The notes: a model not told the origin generated them from the sequence alone. A stretch of DNA of 64,000 bases from Paraburkholderia acidicola (GCF_002362315.1 NZ_MTZV01000004.1:558001-622000); one strand, 5' to 3'. Shown: positions 33,195 to 42,389, counted from the first letter of the stretch. Made by a program: numbers and translations.

Positions 33195-34445
33195 TCAGCC
33201 GTGCTGCAACTCGTCAAAATGAATGTGACCGCCTTTCATCACGAACGGGATGTGTTCGCCTTGCCCGAGCAGACAGTCGATCGACTTGAGCGGATTGCCG
33301 TCCACGACCAGAACATCAGCGAACGCGCCCGGCACGAGTTGTCCGAGCTTGCCGGTCATGCCGAGCACTTCGGCGCCGACCAGCGTCGCGCTCGCGATCA
33401 CCTCGCCAGGCGTCAGCACCTGGGTACGCAGACGGAACTCGTCGCTCTGCAGACGCTGCGATTCGCCGAGCAGATCGGTACCGAAACCCATTTTCACGCC
33501 GGCTCGTTTGAGTATTTCGAGTGAGCGCAAACCCGCTGCGTGTACGTCTGCGACCTTCGCGATGCTCGCCTCGGGCAGACCGTACTTCTCGCCTTCGCTG
33601 GCGAGCGCATCATAGGTGACGAGCGTCGGCACGACGAACGCATCGTGTGCCGCGACGACGCGTGCGGTCGCATCGTCGATCAGATTGCCGTGCTCGATGG
33701 TGCGCACACCGCAGCGCACGGCGCGGGCGATCGCATCGGCGGTGTACGCATGCGCGAGCACATAGGTATGGCGCGCCTGCGCTTCGCCGACGATCGCGCG
33801 GATCTCGTCTTCCGAATAACCCCACGCGCCCACCGGATCGGTCGGCGACGCAACGCCGCCGGACGCCATGATCTTGATCTGGTCGGCACCCATCTGCAGT
33901 TCTTCGCGCACGGCGCGACGCACTTCATCGACGCCGTCTGCCACGCGCCCGAGTGCGCCGACCCGCACGCAGCAGCCGCACGGTGCATCGGGCGCGATGA
34001 AGTCGCTGCGTGCGCGCGGGTCGCCGTGACCGCCGGTCTGACTGAGCGCTCGGCCGGAGACGAACATGCGCGGCCCCTCCGCGAGCCCGGTTTCGACAGC
34101 CTGTTTGAACGGATAACCCGCTCCGCCCGCATCGCGCACCGTCGTGAAACCGCGGCGCAGCATCGCGCGCATCAGCGGCACGGCGCGTAGCGTGACCAGC
34201 ACGTTGGGCAGCGTCGCGACACGCGGCAGATTGAATTCGACGGCGACGACATGCACGTGCAGATCGATCAGGCCCGGCATGATCGTCTTTCCTTTCAGAT
34301 CGACGACACGGGCACGGCTACTCGTAATCGGCCGGTCCGATACTTCGCGAATCAGGCCGTCTTCGACCAGCACATCGTGGCCGGGTAACAGTTCGGGTTG
34401 GGTGGGATCGAGCAAGGCGCCGTTGCGGAACAACACGGGATCCAT
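33195..34445 (-). CDS. Metal-dependent amidohydrolase (Xaa-Arg/Lys dipeptidase-like)
   Basis: A 416-residue amidohydrolase-superfamily enzyme. Metal ligands are visible as HVH in IMPGLIDLHVHVVAVEF, a carboxylated Lys in MGADQIKIMASGGV, His in YVLAHAYT and in RTIEHGNLIDD, and Asp in MGFGTDLLGE. The architecture matches the imidazolonepropionase-like/Sgx9260 group, some of which cleave dipeptides or N-acyl amino acids. GGAGG precedes the ATG at 34445. Expected cofactor is zinc in the cytoplasm. The downstream MFS symporter suggests uptake coupled to hydrolysis. The actual substrate is not determinable. Confidence 0.88.
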   Translation of the reverse strand: MDPVLFRNGALLDPTQPELLPGHDVLVEDGLIREVSDRPITSSRARVVDLKGKTIMPGLIDLHVHVVAVEFNLPRVATLPNVLVTLRAVPLMRAMLRRGFTTVRDAGGAGYPFKQAVETGLAEGPRMFVSGRALSQTGGHGDPRARSDFIAPDAPCGCCVRVGALGRVADGVDEVRRAVREELQMGADQIKIMASGGVASPTDPVGAWGYSEDEIRAIVGEAQARHTYVLAHAYTADAIARAVRCGVRTIEHGNLIDDATARVVAAHDAFVVPTLVTYDALASEGEKYGLPEASIAKVADVHAAGLRSLEILKRAGVKMGFGTDLLGESQRLQSDEFRLRTQVLTPGEVIASATLVGAEVLGMTGKLGQLVPGAFADVLVVDGNPLKSIDCLLGQGEHIPFVMKGGHIHFDELQHG

Positions 34446-34533
34446 CGTGAGCCTCCGGGAAAGAGGGGCGCGTGGTGTGCGCCGCTATTTCGCATCGTAC
34501 ACACACTGGTGAAATCGACGGCCTCATAAACGA

Positions 34534-34558
34534 CAAACCCGGCGCCGGGCCGGGTTTG
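34534..34558 (-). terminator. Rho-independent terminator of the lipoprotein gene
   Basis: CAAACCCGGC (34534-34543) pairs perfectly with GCCGGGTTTG (34549-34558) around a 5-base loop. It lies 67 bases after the lipoprotein stop on the minus strand and is followed by a T-rich TCGTTTATG. Confidence 0.75.
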
Positions 34559-34624
34559 CTCAGTATGTCGCTTCGGTAGATGCGTTTCCTTGTCAGATTA
34601 CGCGTACCTCAGCCTTCCGCGATA

Positions 34625-35086
34625 TCACTGGGCGGCTTGTGTCGCCGTAGTACCGCCGGTGTACTTCAATCCTTCGATTTCCTTCGTCGCGTTCTCTGGC
34701 GTCTCCAGCGACGGCGCCACGTGCCCAACGAGGATTCCCATCGATATCGACGTGCGGACATATTTCGTTTCACCCGTATTCAGGGCAAACGACAGTGTCT
34801 TCTCCGTTTCAGTTTCCGTCGAGACAGTGTACTGACCCGCAGGTTCATCGATATAGAAGAACCCGCCTGGTTTCGATTCGCCGACAACCGCGCCGTTAAG
34901 CTTGATATCAGGCTGAATTCCTGCGCCTAACACTGAACTTGAACGGAAGAAATAAATGCGCCCGTGATCGGCTCCCAGTGTCGGAATCGAAGATGCCATT
35001 TCTTTATACTGCGGTCCCGAAGCGCAGCCGGTAGCTATCAGGGCAGCGCCACTTACGAGTAACAACGTGCGGTACAACTTGATCAT
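34625..35086 (-). CDS. DUF2846-type lipoprotein
   Basis: A 153-residue lipoprotein. The start MIKLYRTLLLVSGAALIATGCAS has a lipobox (IATGC) at about residue 20, so Cys is lipidated and the protein faces the periplasm. The mature part has RIYFFRSSSVLGAGIQPDIKLNG, GGFFYIDEPAGQYTVSTETE and KYVRTSISM, matching DUF2846 domains of unknown function. The ATG at 35086 follows TGGAGA; an upstream in-frame ATG at 35158 would spoil the signal peptide. It stands alone, between a terminator and an AT-rich gap. Confidence 0.85.
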   Translation of the reverse strand: MIKLYRTLLLVSGAALIATGCASGPQYKEMASSIPTLGADHGRIYFFRSSSVLGAGIQPDIKLNGAVVGESKPGGFFYIDEPAGQYTVSTETETEKTLSFALNTGETKYVRTSISMGILVGHVAPSLETPENATKEIEGLKYTGGTTATQAAQ

Positions 35087-35523
35087 TAAACGTCTCCAGG
35101 AGTGAAAAATGTGGGGCTCTCCGGTCAGGTAAGTATTCAGTTTGGCACACCATTGCATGACATGCCGTCGTCATCCGCTTGCCCTGATCGGCTTTATTGC
35201 TACTGGTCTTTTCGGCAATTTTTTATCGAACTGAAGCGACTCGTCGCAAATATTTTATTGCTGCATCCGACGATCGCAAATCTATTCGATGTCACCGTAG
35301 AGAGCAATAACTTCGAGATCTCTTTTGTCACATCTTCGCCCTGCCATTGTTCGATTTGTATATGCGCAAACATGCGGCGTGCGTGCGATTTCAGGTTCAA
35401 GCAATTTCAAAGCATCAACTGGATCATTCAGACTGAGCAATATCGCAACAGGTTATCGCTCACCGCAGACCGCGTGAAGCGCGGGCCCATCCCCTCACGA
35501 ACAGGCCGCGCGCGATCCATCGA
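35087..35523. other. AT-rich gap, no gene supported
   Basis: About 437 bases with clearly lower GC than the rest, for instance around 35205-35290. Frames of 60-160 codons exist on both strands but have no recognisable features or ribosome sites. The base composition suggests acquired or decayed sequence next to the YjhX-family gene. Confidence 0.55.
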
Positions 35524-35796
35524 TCACCGGCTACGCGCCGGCGCCCGGTTGTCCAGCTGCGGACGCACCGCTTCCCGCCCAAGCCGCGTGATCTGATACG
35601 GCCGACCATCGAGGCTTGCAATCAGGCCACGGCGTTTGAGTTTCCGGAAAACCGAAAGCGTGCAATCGCTGAGCCGTAGCCCGTATCGATTGAAGCAATC
35701 TACGTCGATGATTTGATTTTCGATGCGCTGAAGGCGAATTTCGCCACCCTGCGCGAGTACGTGCAGAACACGTTGTTCCTGCCTGGAGATGTTCAT
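35524..35796 (-). CDS. yjhX: YjhX-family (UPF0386) protein
   Basis: A 90-residue protein, MNISRQEQRVLHVLAQGGEI followed by DVDCFNRYGLRLSDCTLSVFRKLKRRGLI and GRPYQITRLGREAVRPQLDNR. This matches E. coli YjhX along its whole length. In E. coli it is described as a putative toxin of the YjhX/YjhQ type; a winged-helix-like fold seems likely. No YjhQ-type acetyltransferase antitoxin is adjacent. No Shine-Dalgarno is visible. The first two bases of the ATG lie in a long RNA helix formed by the leader. An AT-rich gap follows. Confidence 0.85.
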   Translation of the reverse strand: MNISRQEQRVLHVLAQGGEIRLQRIENQIIDVDCFNRYGLRLSDCTLSVFRKLKRRGLIASLDGRPYQITRLGREAVRPQLDNRAPARSR

Positions 35797-35924
35797 GTTG
35801 GAGCATAGGTTGTAACCGCGAACGCAAATAGCGCTGCCCGCTGTGTGCGGGCACGCTGCCAGGGTTCGGCTAACGCAGCTTCGTTGAAACGAAGCGGTTA
35901 GCAGGCGGCTACAAGCTCCAACAT
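35795..35924 (-). ncRNA. Structured leader of yjhX: candidate three-way-junction cis-regulatory RNA
   Basis: On the minus strand the yjhX leader can fold into one long helix enclosing two hairpins. Outer helix: 35915-35924 pairs with 35795-35804 (10 of 10), and 35905-35914 with 35810-35819 (10 of 10, one G-U), with a 5-base bulge at 35805-35809. Hairpin A: 35869-35874/35897-35902 plus 35878-35885/35888-35895. Hairpin B: 35835-35841/35847-35853, extended by 35830-35833/35854-35857. The outer helix includes the A and U of the yjhX start codon, so folding would block initiation. No known riboswitch class recognised. Confidence 0.6.
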
Positions 35925-35977
35925 AGTTTCCTCGGACAATCCGCGATTGAAGTGCGGAAGGGTGAGATGAAGGCGGA

Positions 35978-36006
35978 ATGCTACCTTCGGTTTGTCGTGT
36001 GGTCAA
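35978..36006 (-). promoter_or_regulatory. Candidate sigma-70 promoter for the yjhX leader
   Basis: On the minus strand TTGACC (36006-36001) and TAGCAT (35983-35978) are 17 bases apart, matching consensus at 5 and 4 of 6 positions. It lies just after the HAD gene stop and would give a leader of about 175 nucleotides containing the whole three-way fold. Confidence 0.5.
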
Positions 36007-36027
36007 ACGTGCGCTGTGGTGCGCAGT

Positions 36028-36726
36028 TCACGCAGCGCGCGAAGAGTCGGACCAGCCCGCAAGCAGCGCGTGCAGCTGCGTCATATCCTCGAACACCGCG
36101 ATGGCACCCGCTGCGCGCAGCGCTTCGGGACTCTGCTGCCCGATCACCTTGGGGCTGTAACCGAACACCGTCGCGCCGGCAGCAACGCCTGCTGTTACGC
36201 CCGTCGCCGTGTCTTCCACCACCGCGCAGCGGGCCGGATCGACACCGAGTGCAACGGCTGCTGCCAGATAGACATCGGGGTAAGGTTTGCTGCGCGGCAT
36301 ATCGTGGCCGCTAAACACGTGGCCATCGAAGCACTCAAGTATGCCGACCTTCGCCAGTTGCATATCGACCTTGGGCTTGTCGGCACCCGATGCCACTGCG
36401 ATCCGTCCACCCAGCGTCCGATGCAACGCGCGCACCGCATCGGGTGCGCCGCGAATCTCGACCAGGTCGCGCACGAGTGCTTCGTTACGGCGCGCACGAA
36501 ACTGTGCGAGCCACTCGGACGTGACGGCAAAACCGGTGTGTGCTTCGATTTGTGCCGCTTCGTCTCGCACCGTCTTGCCGACGAAAATGCGCATCGTCTC
36601 TTCGATGCTGATCGGCCAGCCCAGTTCGTTGAGCATTTCGGCGATCACGCGGTTGGTGATCGGCTCCGAATCGACGAGCACGCCGTCGCAGTCGAAGATG
36701 ACGGCATCAAAAGGGAAATCGGACAT
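36028..36726 (-). CDS. HAD-superfamily hydrolase (phosphoglycolate phosphatase/beta-phosphoglucomutase-like)
   Basis: A 232-residue subclass-IA HAD enzyme. Motif I is VIFDCDGVLVDSEPI with the nucleophilic Asp. Motif II lies in IAVASGADKP, motif III is the Lys in SKPYPDVYL, and motif IV is VVEDTATGV. A helical cap sits between motifs I and II. It removes phosphate from a sugar phosphate or nucleotide in the cytoplasm. It is the last gene of the deoxynucleoside cluster, 74 bases after cdd. A role on deoxyribose or pyrimidine phosphates is an inference from context. Confidence 0.88.
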   Translation of the reverse strand: MSDFPFDAVIFDCDGVLVDSEPITNRVIAEMLNELGWPISIEETMRIFVGKTVRDEAAQIEAHTGFAVTSEWLAQFRARRNEALVRDLVEIRGAPDAVRALHRTLGGRIAVASGADKPKVDMQLAKVGILECFDGHVFSGHDMPRSKPYPDVYLAAAVALGVDPARCAVVEDTATGVTAGVAAGATVFGYSPKVIGQQSPEALRAAGAIAVFEDMTQLHALLAGWSDSSRAA

Positions 36727-36800
36727 CGAACGGTAGCGAAGAGTGAGCGAAGCGCACAAGCATACCGCAGCGCCGCTCACGCTGCGTTCCACACCTCCGT

Positions 36801-37196
36801 TCACTTCAGATAGAACGCTCCAGGCAGCAACGCGTCCGCGCTAGTCACTTCGACGGCACCGGTCAGATTGCTCAGCACGACAGTAAGCGCCGGCGTACCC
36901 AGTTCGATCATCACCTGACGACATGCGCCACACGGCGCGATGGGATCATCCGTGGCGCCGATCACGGCGATCGCATCGAACTGTCCAGGTTTGTATCCCT
37001 CGGCCACCGCTGCGAAAAACGCGGTGCGCTCCGCACAATTGCACAGTCCGTACGACGCATTCTCGACGTTGCAGCCGTGAAAGATCCTGCCGTCTTTCGC
37101 ACGCAGCGCAGCGCCGACGTGGAAATTCGAATACGGCGCATAGGCGCGCGTACGTGCCTTGCGGGCTTCTTCGATCAGTTGTTCGTGGGTGGTCAT
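36801..37196 (-). CDS. cdd: Cytidine deaminase
   Basis: A 131-residue homotetrameric-type cytidine deaminase converting cytidine and deoxycytidine to uridine and deoxyuridine. Zinc ligands are visible as Cys in GLCNCAERTAFFAAV, with the catalytic Glu in the CAE motif, and the pair PCGACRQVM. The N-terminal AYAPYSNFHVGAAL and GCNVENASYG are nucleoside-binding hallmarks. CGGAG precedes the ATG at 37196. An earlier frame extends into deoB and is ignored. It lies 19 bases after deoB in the same operon. Confidence 0.95.
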   Translation of the reverse strand: MTTHEQLIEEARKARTRAYAPYSNFHVGAALRAKDGRIFHGCNVENASYGLCNCAERTAFFAAVAEGYKPGQFDAIAVIGATDDPIAPCGACRQVMIELGTPALTVVLSNLTGAVEVTSADALLPGAFYLK

Positions 37197-37215
37197 AGTG
37201 ACTCCGGTATTCGGT

Positions 37216-38457
37216 TCATTGCGGCGCGGAAGGAGCACGTGTAGCGCTGAGGAACGACACACCGTCCGCGAACGGCGTAAGCCCGAACCAGTCAGCAAGG
37301 CTCTGCCCGACATCCGCAAAACTCTCGCGCACGCCGATGCTACCTGGCGTCACGCGCTTGCCGTACACGAGCACCGGTACGTGTTCGCGCGTGTGATCGG
37401 TACCTGGCCAGGTCGGATCGCAGCCGTGGTCCGCACTCAGGATCACCACGTCGTCGTCCGCGAGCAGCTCATAGAGTTCCGGCAGCCGCGTGTCGAAATA
37501 TTCGAGCGCCACCGCATAGCCGGGCGTGTTGCGGCGGTGCCCAAAGTTCTGGTCGAAGTCGACGAAGTTCGTCATCACGATGCTGAAGTCGGGTGTCTCG
37601 CGCACGGCATCGAAAGTCGCCTGCCACAGCCCGTCAAGTCCGTGCGCCTTGATCTTGCGCGTGATGCCGACATGCGCGTAGATGTCGGCGATCTTGCCGA
37701 TCGATACCACCTCGCCGCCCGCTGTGGCGAGTTTCTCCAGCACAGTTGCTGCGGGCGGCGGTACCGCCAGATCGCGGCGATTCGGCGTGCGTGTGAAGCC
37801 GTGCTGCGCATCGCCGGTAAATGGCCGTGCGATCACGCGGCAGATGTTGTAGCGGTCCACTTCTTCGCGAGCGATATCGCACAGGTCGTACAGACGCTGC
37901 AGGCCGAATGTCTCTTCGTGGCACGCAATCTGGAACACGGAATCTGCGGAGGTGTAGAAGATCGGCTTACCGCTCGCGCGATGTTCGTCGCCGAGCGCGT
38001 CGAGTATCGTCGTGCCCGACGCGTGACAGTTGCCAAGGTAGCCGGGCAATCCTGCACGCCGCACGAGCGCATCGAGCAGTTCGGGCGGGAAGGTATCGGT
38101 GGGTTGCTCGAAGTAACCCCAGTCGAAGCGCACGGGCACGCCCGCCAGCTCCCAGTGCCCGGACGGCGTGTCCTTGCCCGACGACAGTTCGCGCGCCGCA
38201 CCGTATGCGCCGATCAACGTCGGCGTAGCGGTAAAACCCGGTGCCAGCGCACCGGTCGCAAGCTGATTGGCGAGTCCGATACCGAGCTGTTCGAGATGCG
38301 GAATCCGCAGCGGTCCGCTGCGCCCTACCTCCGCTTCGCCGCGCGCACAACTCGCAGCGATGTGGCCCAGCGTATCGGCGCCTACATCACCGAAACGCAC
38401 GGCATCCGGCGCAGCACCGACGCCCAGCGAATCGAGGATCAAAATGATTGCACGCAT
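37216..38457 (-). CDS. deoB: Phosphopentomutase
   Basis: A 413-residue phosphopentomutase interconverting (deoxy)ribose 1-phosphate and 5-phosphate. It has the alkaline-phosphatase-type metal sites: N-terminal [16 protein letters not shown]-terminal [21 protein letters not shown], and the phosphorylated Thr in KDTPSGHWE. Mn2+ is the usual cofactor. The gene lies 16 bases after deoA and before cdd. Together they channel deoxynucleosides to deoxyribose 5-phosphate. The aldolase that would finish the path (deoC) is not in the window. Confidence 0.96.
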   Translation of the reverse strand: MRAIILILDSLGVGAAPDAVRFGDVGADTLGHIAASCARGEAEVGRSGPLRIPHLEQLGIGLANQLATGALAPGFTATPTLIGAYGAARELSSGKDTPSGHWELAGVPVRFDWGYFEQPTDTFPPELLDALVRRAGLPGYLGNCHASGTTILDALGDEHRASGKPIFYTSADSVFQIACHEETFGLQRLYDLCDIAREEVDRYNICRVIARPFTGDAQHGFTRTPNRRDLAVPPPAATVLEKLATAGGEVVSIGKIADIYAHVGITRKIKAHGLDGLWQATFDAVRETPDFSIVMTNFVDFDQNFGHRRNTPGYAVALEYFDTRLPELYELLADDDVVILSADHGCDPTWPGTDHTREHVPVLVYGKRVTPGSIGVRESFADVGQSLADWFGLTPFADGVSFLSATRAPSAPQ

Positions 38458-38473
38458 GACGACGTCCGTTGAA

Positions 38474-39793
38474 CTAGTCGATCACATCGTACAGCGACGG
38501 CGGGACGTTCGCATCGGCGTCCGCGATGGTGCAGGCGGCGAGGATCTCGCTTGCTGCGCGTTGCGCGGCTGCCGTGTCGCGGGCGTGGACAAGTGCAAGT
38601 GGTTGCCCCGCGGCGACGCGCTCGCCCAGTTCAACGATATCGGTGAGCCCCACCTGGTAGTCGATCGTGTCTTCGGGACGGCGCCTGCCGCCGCCAAGAC
38701 CCACCACCGCGAGACCCATTGCACGGCAATCGATCTGCGCAACCACGCCCGCACGCGGCGCAGCCACCGGCAACACGACCGGCGCATGACCGAGCTGACG
38801 ATCGTACGTCTCGAGCAGATCGGCGGGACCGCCGAGCGCCGTCACCATCTGCGCGAAACGCTCGGCTGCCGCGCCGGAATCGAGCGCGGCGACGAGCTTG
38901 TCGCGGCCTTGCGCGACATCGCTGGCGAGACCGCCCAGCACCAGCATCTGCGCGGCGAGCGCAAGCGTCACCTCGTGCACGCGTGTCGGCCGCGTGCGAC
39001 CGGTCAGGTAGTCGATCGAAAAACGCACTTCGAGCGCATTGCCCGCGCACGGCGCGAGTGGCTGGTTCATGTCGGTCAGCACAGCCGTCGTCTTCATGCC
39101 CGCGCCGTTGCCGACTGCGACGATGCTGCGCGCCAGCTCCACCGATTTCTCATAGCTCGGCATGAACGCACCCGAGCCGACCTTGACGTCCATCACGAGT
39201 GCATCGAGCCCGGCCGCGAGCTTCTTCGAGAGAATCGACGCGGTGATCATCGCAACCGATTCAACCGTAGCCGTGACGTCGCGGATCGAATAAATGCGTT
39301 TGTCGGCGGGTGCAAGCTGCGCAGTCTGGCCGATGATCGCCACGCCCACGTCGCGCACCACGCGACGAAATGCGTCGGTGTCGGGCGTCACGTCGTAGCC
39401 GGGAATCGAGGCGAGCTTGTCGAGCGTGCCGCCCGTGTGACCAAGACCGCGGCCCGAGATCATCGGCACATAGCCGCCGCACGCGGCCACCATCGGTCCG
39501 AGCAACAGCGACGTCAGATCGCCGACACCACCGGTGGAATGTTTGTCGAGCACCGGTCCCGGCAGGTCGAGATCGCGCCAGCCGAGTACCTGGCCCGAGT
39601 CGCGTTGCGCGAGCGTCATCGCCACGCGCTCGGCAATGCTCATGTCGTTGAAAAAGACCGCCATCGCAAACGCCGCGACCTGGCCTTCGCTAACGCTACC
39701 GTCCGTCACACCGCGCACAAAGGCCGCTATTTCGGCTTCATTCAGCGGCTGGCGGTCGCGTTTCTTGCGAATAATTTCCTGAGTCAGAAACAT
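38474..39793 (-). CDS. deoA: Thymidine phosphorylase
   Basis: A 439-residue pyrimidine nucleoside phosphorylase cleaving thymidine and deoxyuridine with phosphate. Signatures are [21 protein letters not shown], the phosphate site [10 protein letters not shown], the signature [20 protein letters not shown] and KIYSIRD-like [13 protein letters not shown] with SILSKKLA. Full length. It lies 34 bases after the nupC-type transporter and 16 before deoB, so all are probably one transcript. Confidence 0.96.
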   Translation of the reverse strand: MFLTQEIIRKKRDRQPLNEAEIAAFVRGVTDGSVSEGQVAAFAMAVFFNDMSIAERVAMTLAQRDSGQVLGWRDLDLPGPVLDKHSTGGVGDLTSLLLGPMVAACGGYVPMISGRGLGHTGGTLDKLASIPGYDVTPDTDAFRRVVRDVGVAIIGQTAQLAPADKRIYSIRDVTATVESVAMITASILSKKLAAGLDALVMDVKVGSGAFMPSYEKSVELARSIVAVGNGAGMKTTAVLTDMNQPLAPCAGNALEVRFSIDYLTGRTRPTRVHEVTLALAAQMLVLGGLASDVAQGRDKLVAALDSGAAAERFAQMVTALGGPADLLETYDRQLGHAPVVLPVAAPRAGVVAQIDCRAMGLAVVGLGGGRRRPEDTIDYQVGLTDIVELGERVAAGQPLALVHARDTAAAQRAASEILAACTIADADANVPPSLYDVID

Positions 39794-39827
39794 GTTGATT
39801 CACTTGCTCGAATGGGTTGAATACTGT

Positions 39828-41102
39828 TCAGTGTAACGACAGGAACGTGCCGGCGATGGCCGCGCTCATCAGATTCGACAGCGTACTCGCGGCGACGACG
39901 CGCAGGCCATAGCGTGCGACTTCCCCGCGACGCTCGGGCGCGACCGCGCTGAAACCACCGGCAAGAATTGCGATCGATGAAAAATTGGAGAACCCGCACA
40001 GCGCGAACGTGACGATCGCGATCGTCTTCGGGTCGAGCACTTTGAGGCCCGCTGCGGCCACGTCGTGTGCGCTCTTCAGGTACGGCGACAGATCGACGTA
40101 GGCGACGAATTCGTTGAGGATCAGCTTTTCGCCGATGAAGTTACCGGCCAGCGGCGCATCGTGCCACGGCACACCGAGTATCCACGCGAGCGGCGAAAAC
40201 ACGTAGCCGAGAATCAGCTGCATCGTGAGATCGGGGTAACCGAAGAGCCCTGCGATTGCGCCGACAATCATGTTGAGCAGCGCGATCAGGCCAATGAACG
40301 CGATCAGCATCCCGCCGACATTCAGTGCGATGCGCAGGCCGACAGCCGTACCGGATGCCACGGCTTCGATGACGTTGGCCGAACGCCGTTCGTCGAAGCT
40401 CAGTTTTTCGGGGATCGGTTGCGGTGCCTCGGTGGTCGGAAAGATGATCTTCGCGAACAACAGACCGCCCGGCACCGCCATGAACGAGGCGGCGAGCAGA
40501 TAGTCGAGCCGCACACCGAGCCCGACGTAGCCCGCCAGCACCGAGCCGGCCACCGATGCCATCCCGCTCGTCATCACCGTGAACAGTTCGGCGCCGGTCA
40601 TCTGCTTCGCGAACGGTTTGACGAAGGCAGGCATTTCGCTCTGCCCGAGAAAGATCGTCGCCACCGCGGAACACGCTTCGATGCGACTTACACCCAGCAG
40701 TTTTTCGAACAACCCGCCAAAGCCGTTGATGATCAGCTTCATCACGCCGATGTGATACAGCACGGCGATCAGCGCGGTGACGTAGATGATCATCGGCAGC
40801 ACGCGCAGGGCGAACACGAAGCCGTTGTCGCCGAATACCTTGAACATCTGGTCGCCGACCAGACCGCCGAACATGAACGTCACGCCGCGATCGCCCATCT
40901 CGAGCACACGGTTCACACCGTGCGCAGCGCCCGCGAGCGCCTCGCTACCGAGCGGCACGAATAGCACGAATGCGCCGATCGCCACCTGCACCGCGAAGGC
41001 CGCGATCAAGGTGCGCGGGCGAATGGCTCGCCGGTTGGCCGACAGCGCATACGCGATCAGCAACAGAAACGCCATGCCAGACAGGCTGCGGACGATATTC
41101 AC
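39828..41102 (-). CDS. nupC: Concentrative nucleoside transporter (NupC/CNT family)
   Basis: A 424-residue inner-membrane nucleoside/cation symporter. CNT signatures include MEMGDRGVTF-type LEMGDRGVTFMFG, YITALIAVL-type YVTALIAVLYHIGVMK, FLGQSEMPAFVKPF, AELFTVMTSGMASVAGSVLAGYV and YVDLSPYL. The start is the GTG at 41102 (VNIVRSLSGM), since the upstream in-frame codons have no family match. It heads the deoA-deoB-cdd-HAD cluster and would supply it with pyrimidine deoxynucleosides. Confidence 0.93.
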   Translation of the reverse strand: MNIVRSLSGMAFLLLIAYALSANRRAIRPRTLIAAFAVQVAIGAFVLFVPLGSEALAGAAHGVNRVLEMGDRGVTFMFGGLVGDQMFKVFGDNGFVFALRVLPMIIYVTALIAVLYHIGVMKLIINGFGGLFEKLLGVSRIEACSAVATIFLGQSEMPAFVKPFAKQMTGAELFTVMTSGMASVAGSVLAGYVGLGVRLDYLLAASFMAVPGGLLFAKIIFPTTEAPQPIPEKLSFDERRSANVIEAVASGTAVGLRIALNVGGMLIAFIGLIALLNMIVGAIAGLFGYPDLTMQLILGYVFSPLAWILGVPWHDAPLAGNFIGEKLILNEFVAYVDLSPYLKSAHDVAAAGLKVLDPKTIAIVTFALCGFSNFSSIAILAGGFSAVAPERRGEVARYGLRVVAASTLSNLMSAAIAGTFLSLH

Positions 41103-41554
41103 GTTGGGCTCACAGGGATAGTTAGGTTGACTGGCCGGACGACGCGACCGGTGCAGGGGGAATGTCGTTGTGCTGTGTGCCACCTGGACAAAGCAGCCGA
41201 TTCCGGTTTTTCTGATAGTTACATAACAAAAAATGTTTCGAAATTCTCATCACGATTCGATGCGGTCACAATGCGGGTTTCCACCGAGCGGGCGCTGGGC
41301 AAACCGGGGCTGGCGCGATCGTGGAGGAAAGTGTGGCAACGCGCAAATCAATGCGCATTGCATTGCAAGTGCCCTACAGACTGGGGGGAATATCAGCGGG
41401 GTTCAGATCGGACCGCCGGGGTTCGGCGCGGCCGTGCGCGTCGGCTGGGGGACAGCCGACGTGTTACGAAGCTAACGGACCCAGGCGGGTCCGGATGGAA
41501 TGACGGCTTTCGATGTTAACTTCGTCGCGAGCGGTGGAGTAAATTGCGCCGCGC
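41103..41554. other. Intergenic region upstream of the deo-type operon
   Basis: About 452 bases without a supported gene. An AT-rich part (about 41205-41260) is the likely promoter zone and contains the dyad GTTACATAAC near 41218-41227, a possible operator. Frames on the plus strand (41127-41519 and others) lack ribosome sites and family features. A G-rich tract follows near 41380-41400. Confidence 0.5.
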
Positions 41555-42262
41555 TCAGCGGTCGAAGGCGGCGAGCTGTGCAACGGCCTGATCCACTGCG
41601 GCCGAACGCGTCGCACGACGCTGTGCCGACGCGGCCAGCAAACGCTCGACGACTTCCGGCGGCGCGACATCAGGCGAACCGGCGTTAAACGGCGGCGCCG
41701 GATCGTACTCGATCTGCAACTGGATCTGCTGCGCGACATCGTCGCCGGCCAGCTCCGCCGCGACGCGCAGCGCCATGTCGATGCCGGCCGTCACGCCGCC
41801 CGACGTGAACAGATTGCCGTCGACGGTAAGACGTTCGGTGCTCACGGTCGCGCCGAACTTCGCGAGTTGCTCGCGCGCCTGCCAGTGCGTGCCCGCCCGC
41901 CGTCCGCGCAACACGCCGGCCGCCCCCAGCAACAACGAACCGGTGCAGATACCGAACACGTAGTCGGCACGCTGGGCCTTATCGCGGACGAACGCAACGG
42001 TTTCGCGATCGAGCATCGCGACGTCCACGCCCGGACCGCCGGGTACCACCAGCAGGTCGTAGTGCGCCGCTTCAGCGAAGGTGACATCGGGTTGAATCAC
42101 CAGACCGCTGTCGCTGCGCACCAGCGCACGCGACGCCGCAACGAGTTCAGCCCGCCAGCCCGGCATGCGCGTCAGCACTTCTTGCGGCCCGGTCATGTCG
42201 AGTTGCGTTACGTTGGGAAACACCAGAAAGCCGGCGGTGCGGACGGGGCTCGTTTGCGACAT
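41555..42262 (-). CDS. inhA: DJ-1/PfpI-family protein, isonitrile hydratase (InhA) type
   Basis: A 235-residue DJ-1-superfamily enzyme. It has the nucleophilic Cys in VFGICTGSLLLGAAGVLRGRRAGTHW, an acidic residue in TQLDMTGPQEVLTRMPGW, and the C-terminal IQLQIEYDPAPPFNAGSPDVAP. These features match cyclohexyl-isocyanide hydratase InhA of Pseudomonas (about 228 residues), which adds water to isonitriles to give N-formamides. AAGGAG precedes the ATG. It stands alone. Natural isonitrile sources are not evident, so the physiological substrate is uncertain. Confidence 0.8.
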   Translation of the reverse strand: MSQTSPVRTAGFLVFPNVTQLDMTGPQEVLTRMPGWRAELVAASRALVRSDSGLVIQPDVTFAEAAHYDLLVVPGGPGVDVAMLDRETVAFVRDKAQRADYVFGICTGSLLLGAAGVLRGRRAGTHWQAREQLAKFGATVSTERLTVDGNLFTSGGVTAGIDMALRVAAELAGDDVAQQIQLQIEYDPAPPFNAGSPDVAPPEVVERLLAASAQRRATRSAAVDQAVAQLAAFDR

Positions 42263-42389
42263 CGCGTTTCTCCTTGAGGTTGGCAGTCACTGAGACGATT
42301 GGACCATTCCCGCCGATGGCAAGAAAGACAACCAACCTTCAGTTTCTGCCAATCACCCCAATCACCCGTCAAGCAGAGCGAGATGCCCG

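Noticed and set aside
35200..35400. 66-codon minus-strand frame in the AT-rich gap
   Set aside because: No ribosome site and no recognisable pattern; a chance frame in low-GC DNA is as likely.
35869..35902. GCTAAC/GTTAGC arms recall an integron attC site
   Set aside because: The arms do not fit the GTTRRRY/RYYYAAC consensus, the span is too short, and the element lies upstream, not downstream, of the gene. The larger fold explains it better.
41127..41519. 130-codon frame in the gap upstream of nupC
   Set aside because: No Shine-Dalgarno, no family resemblance, and it overlaps the expected promoter region.
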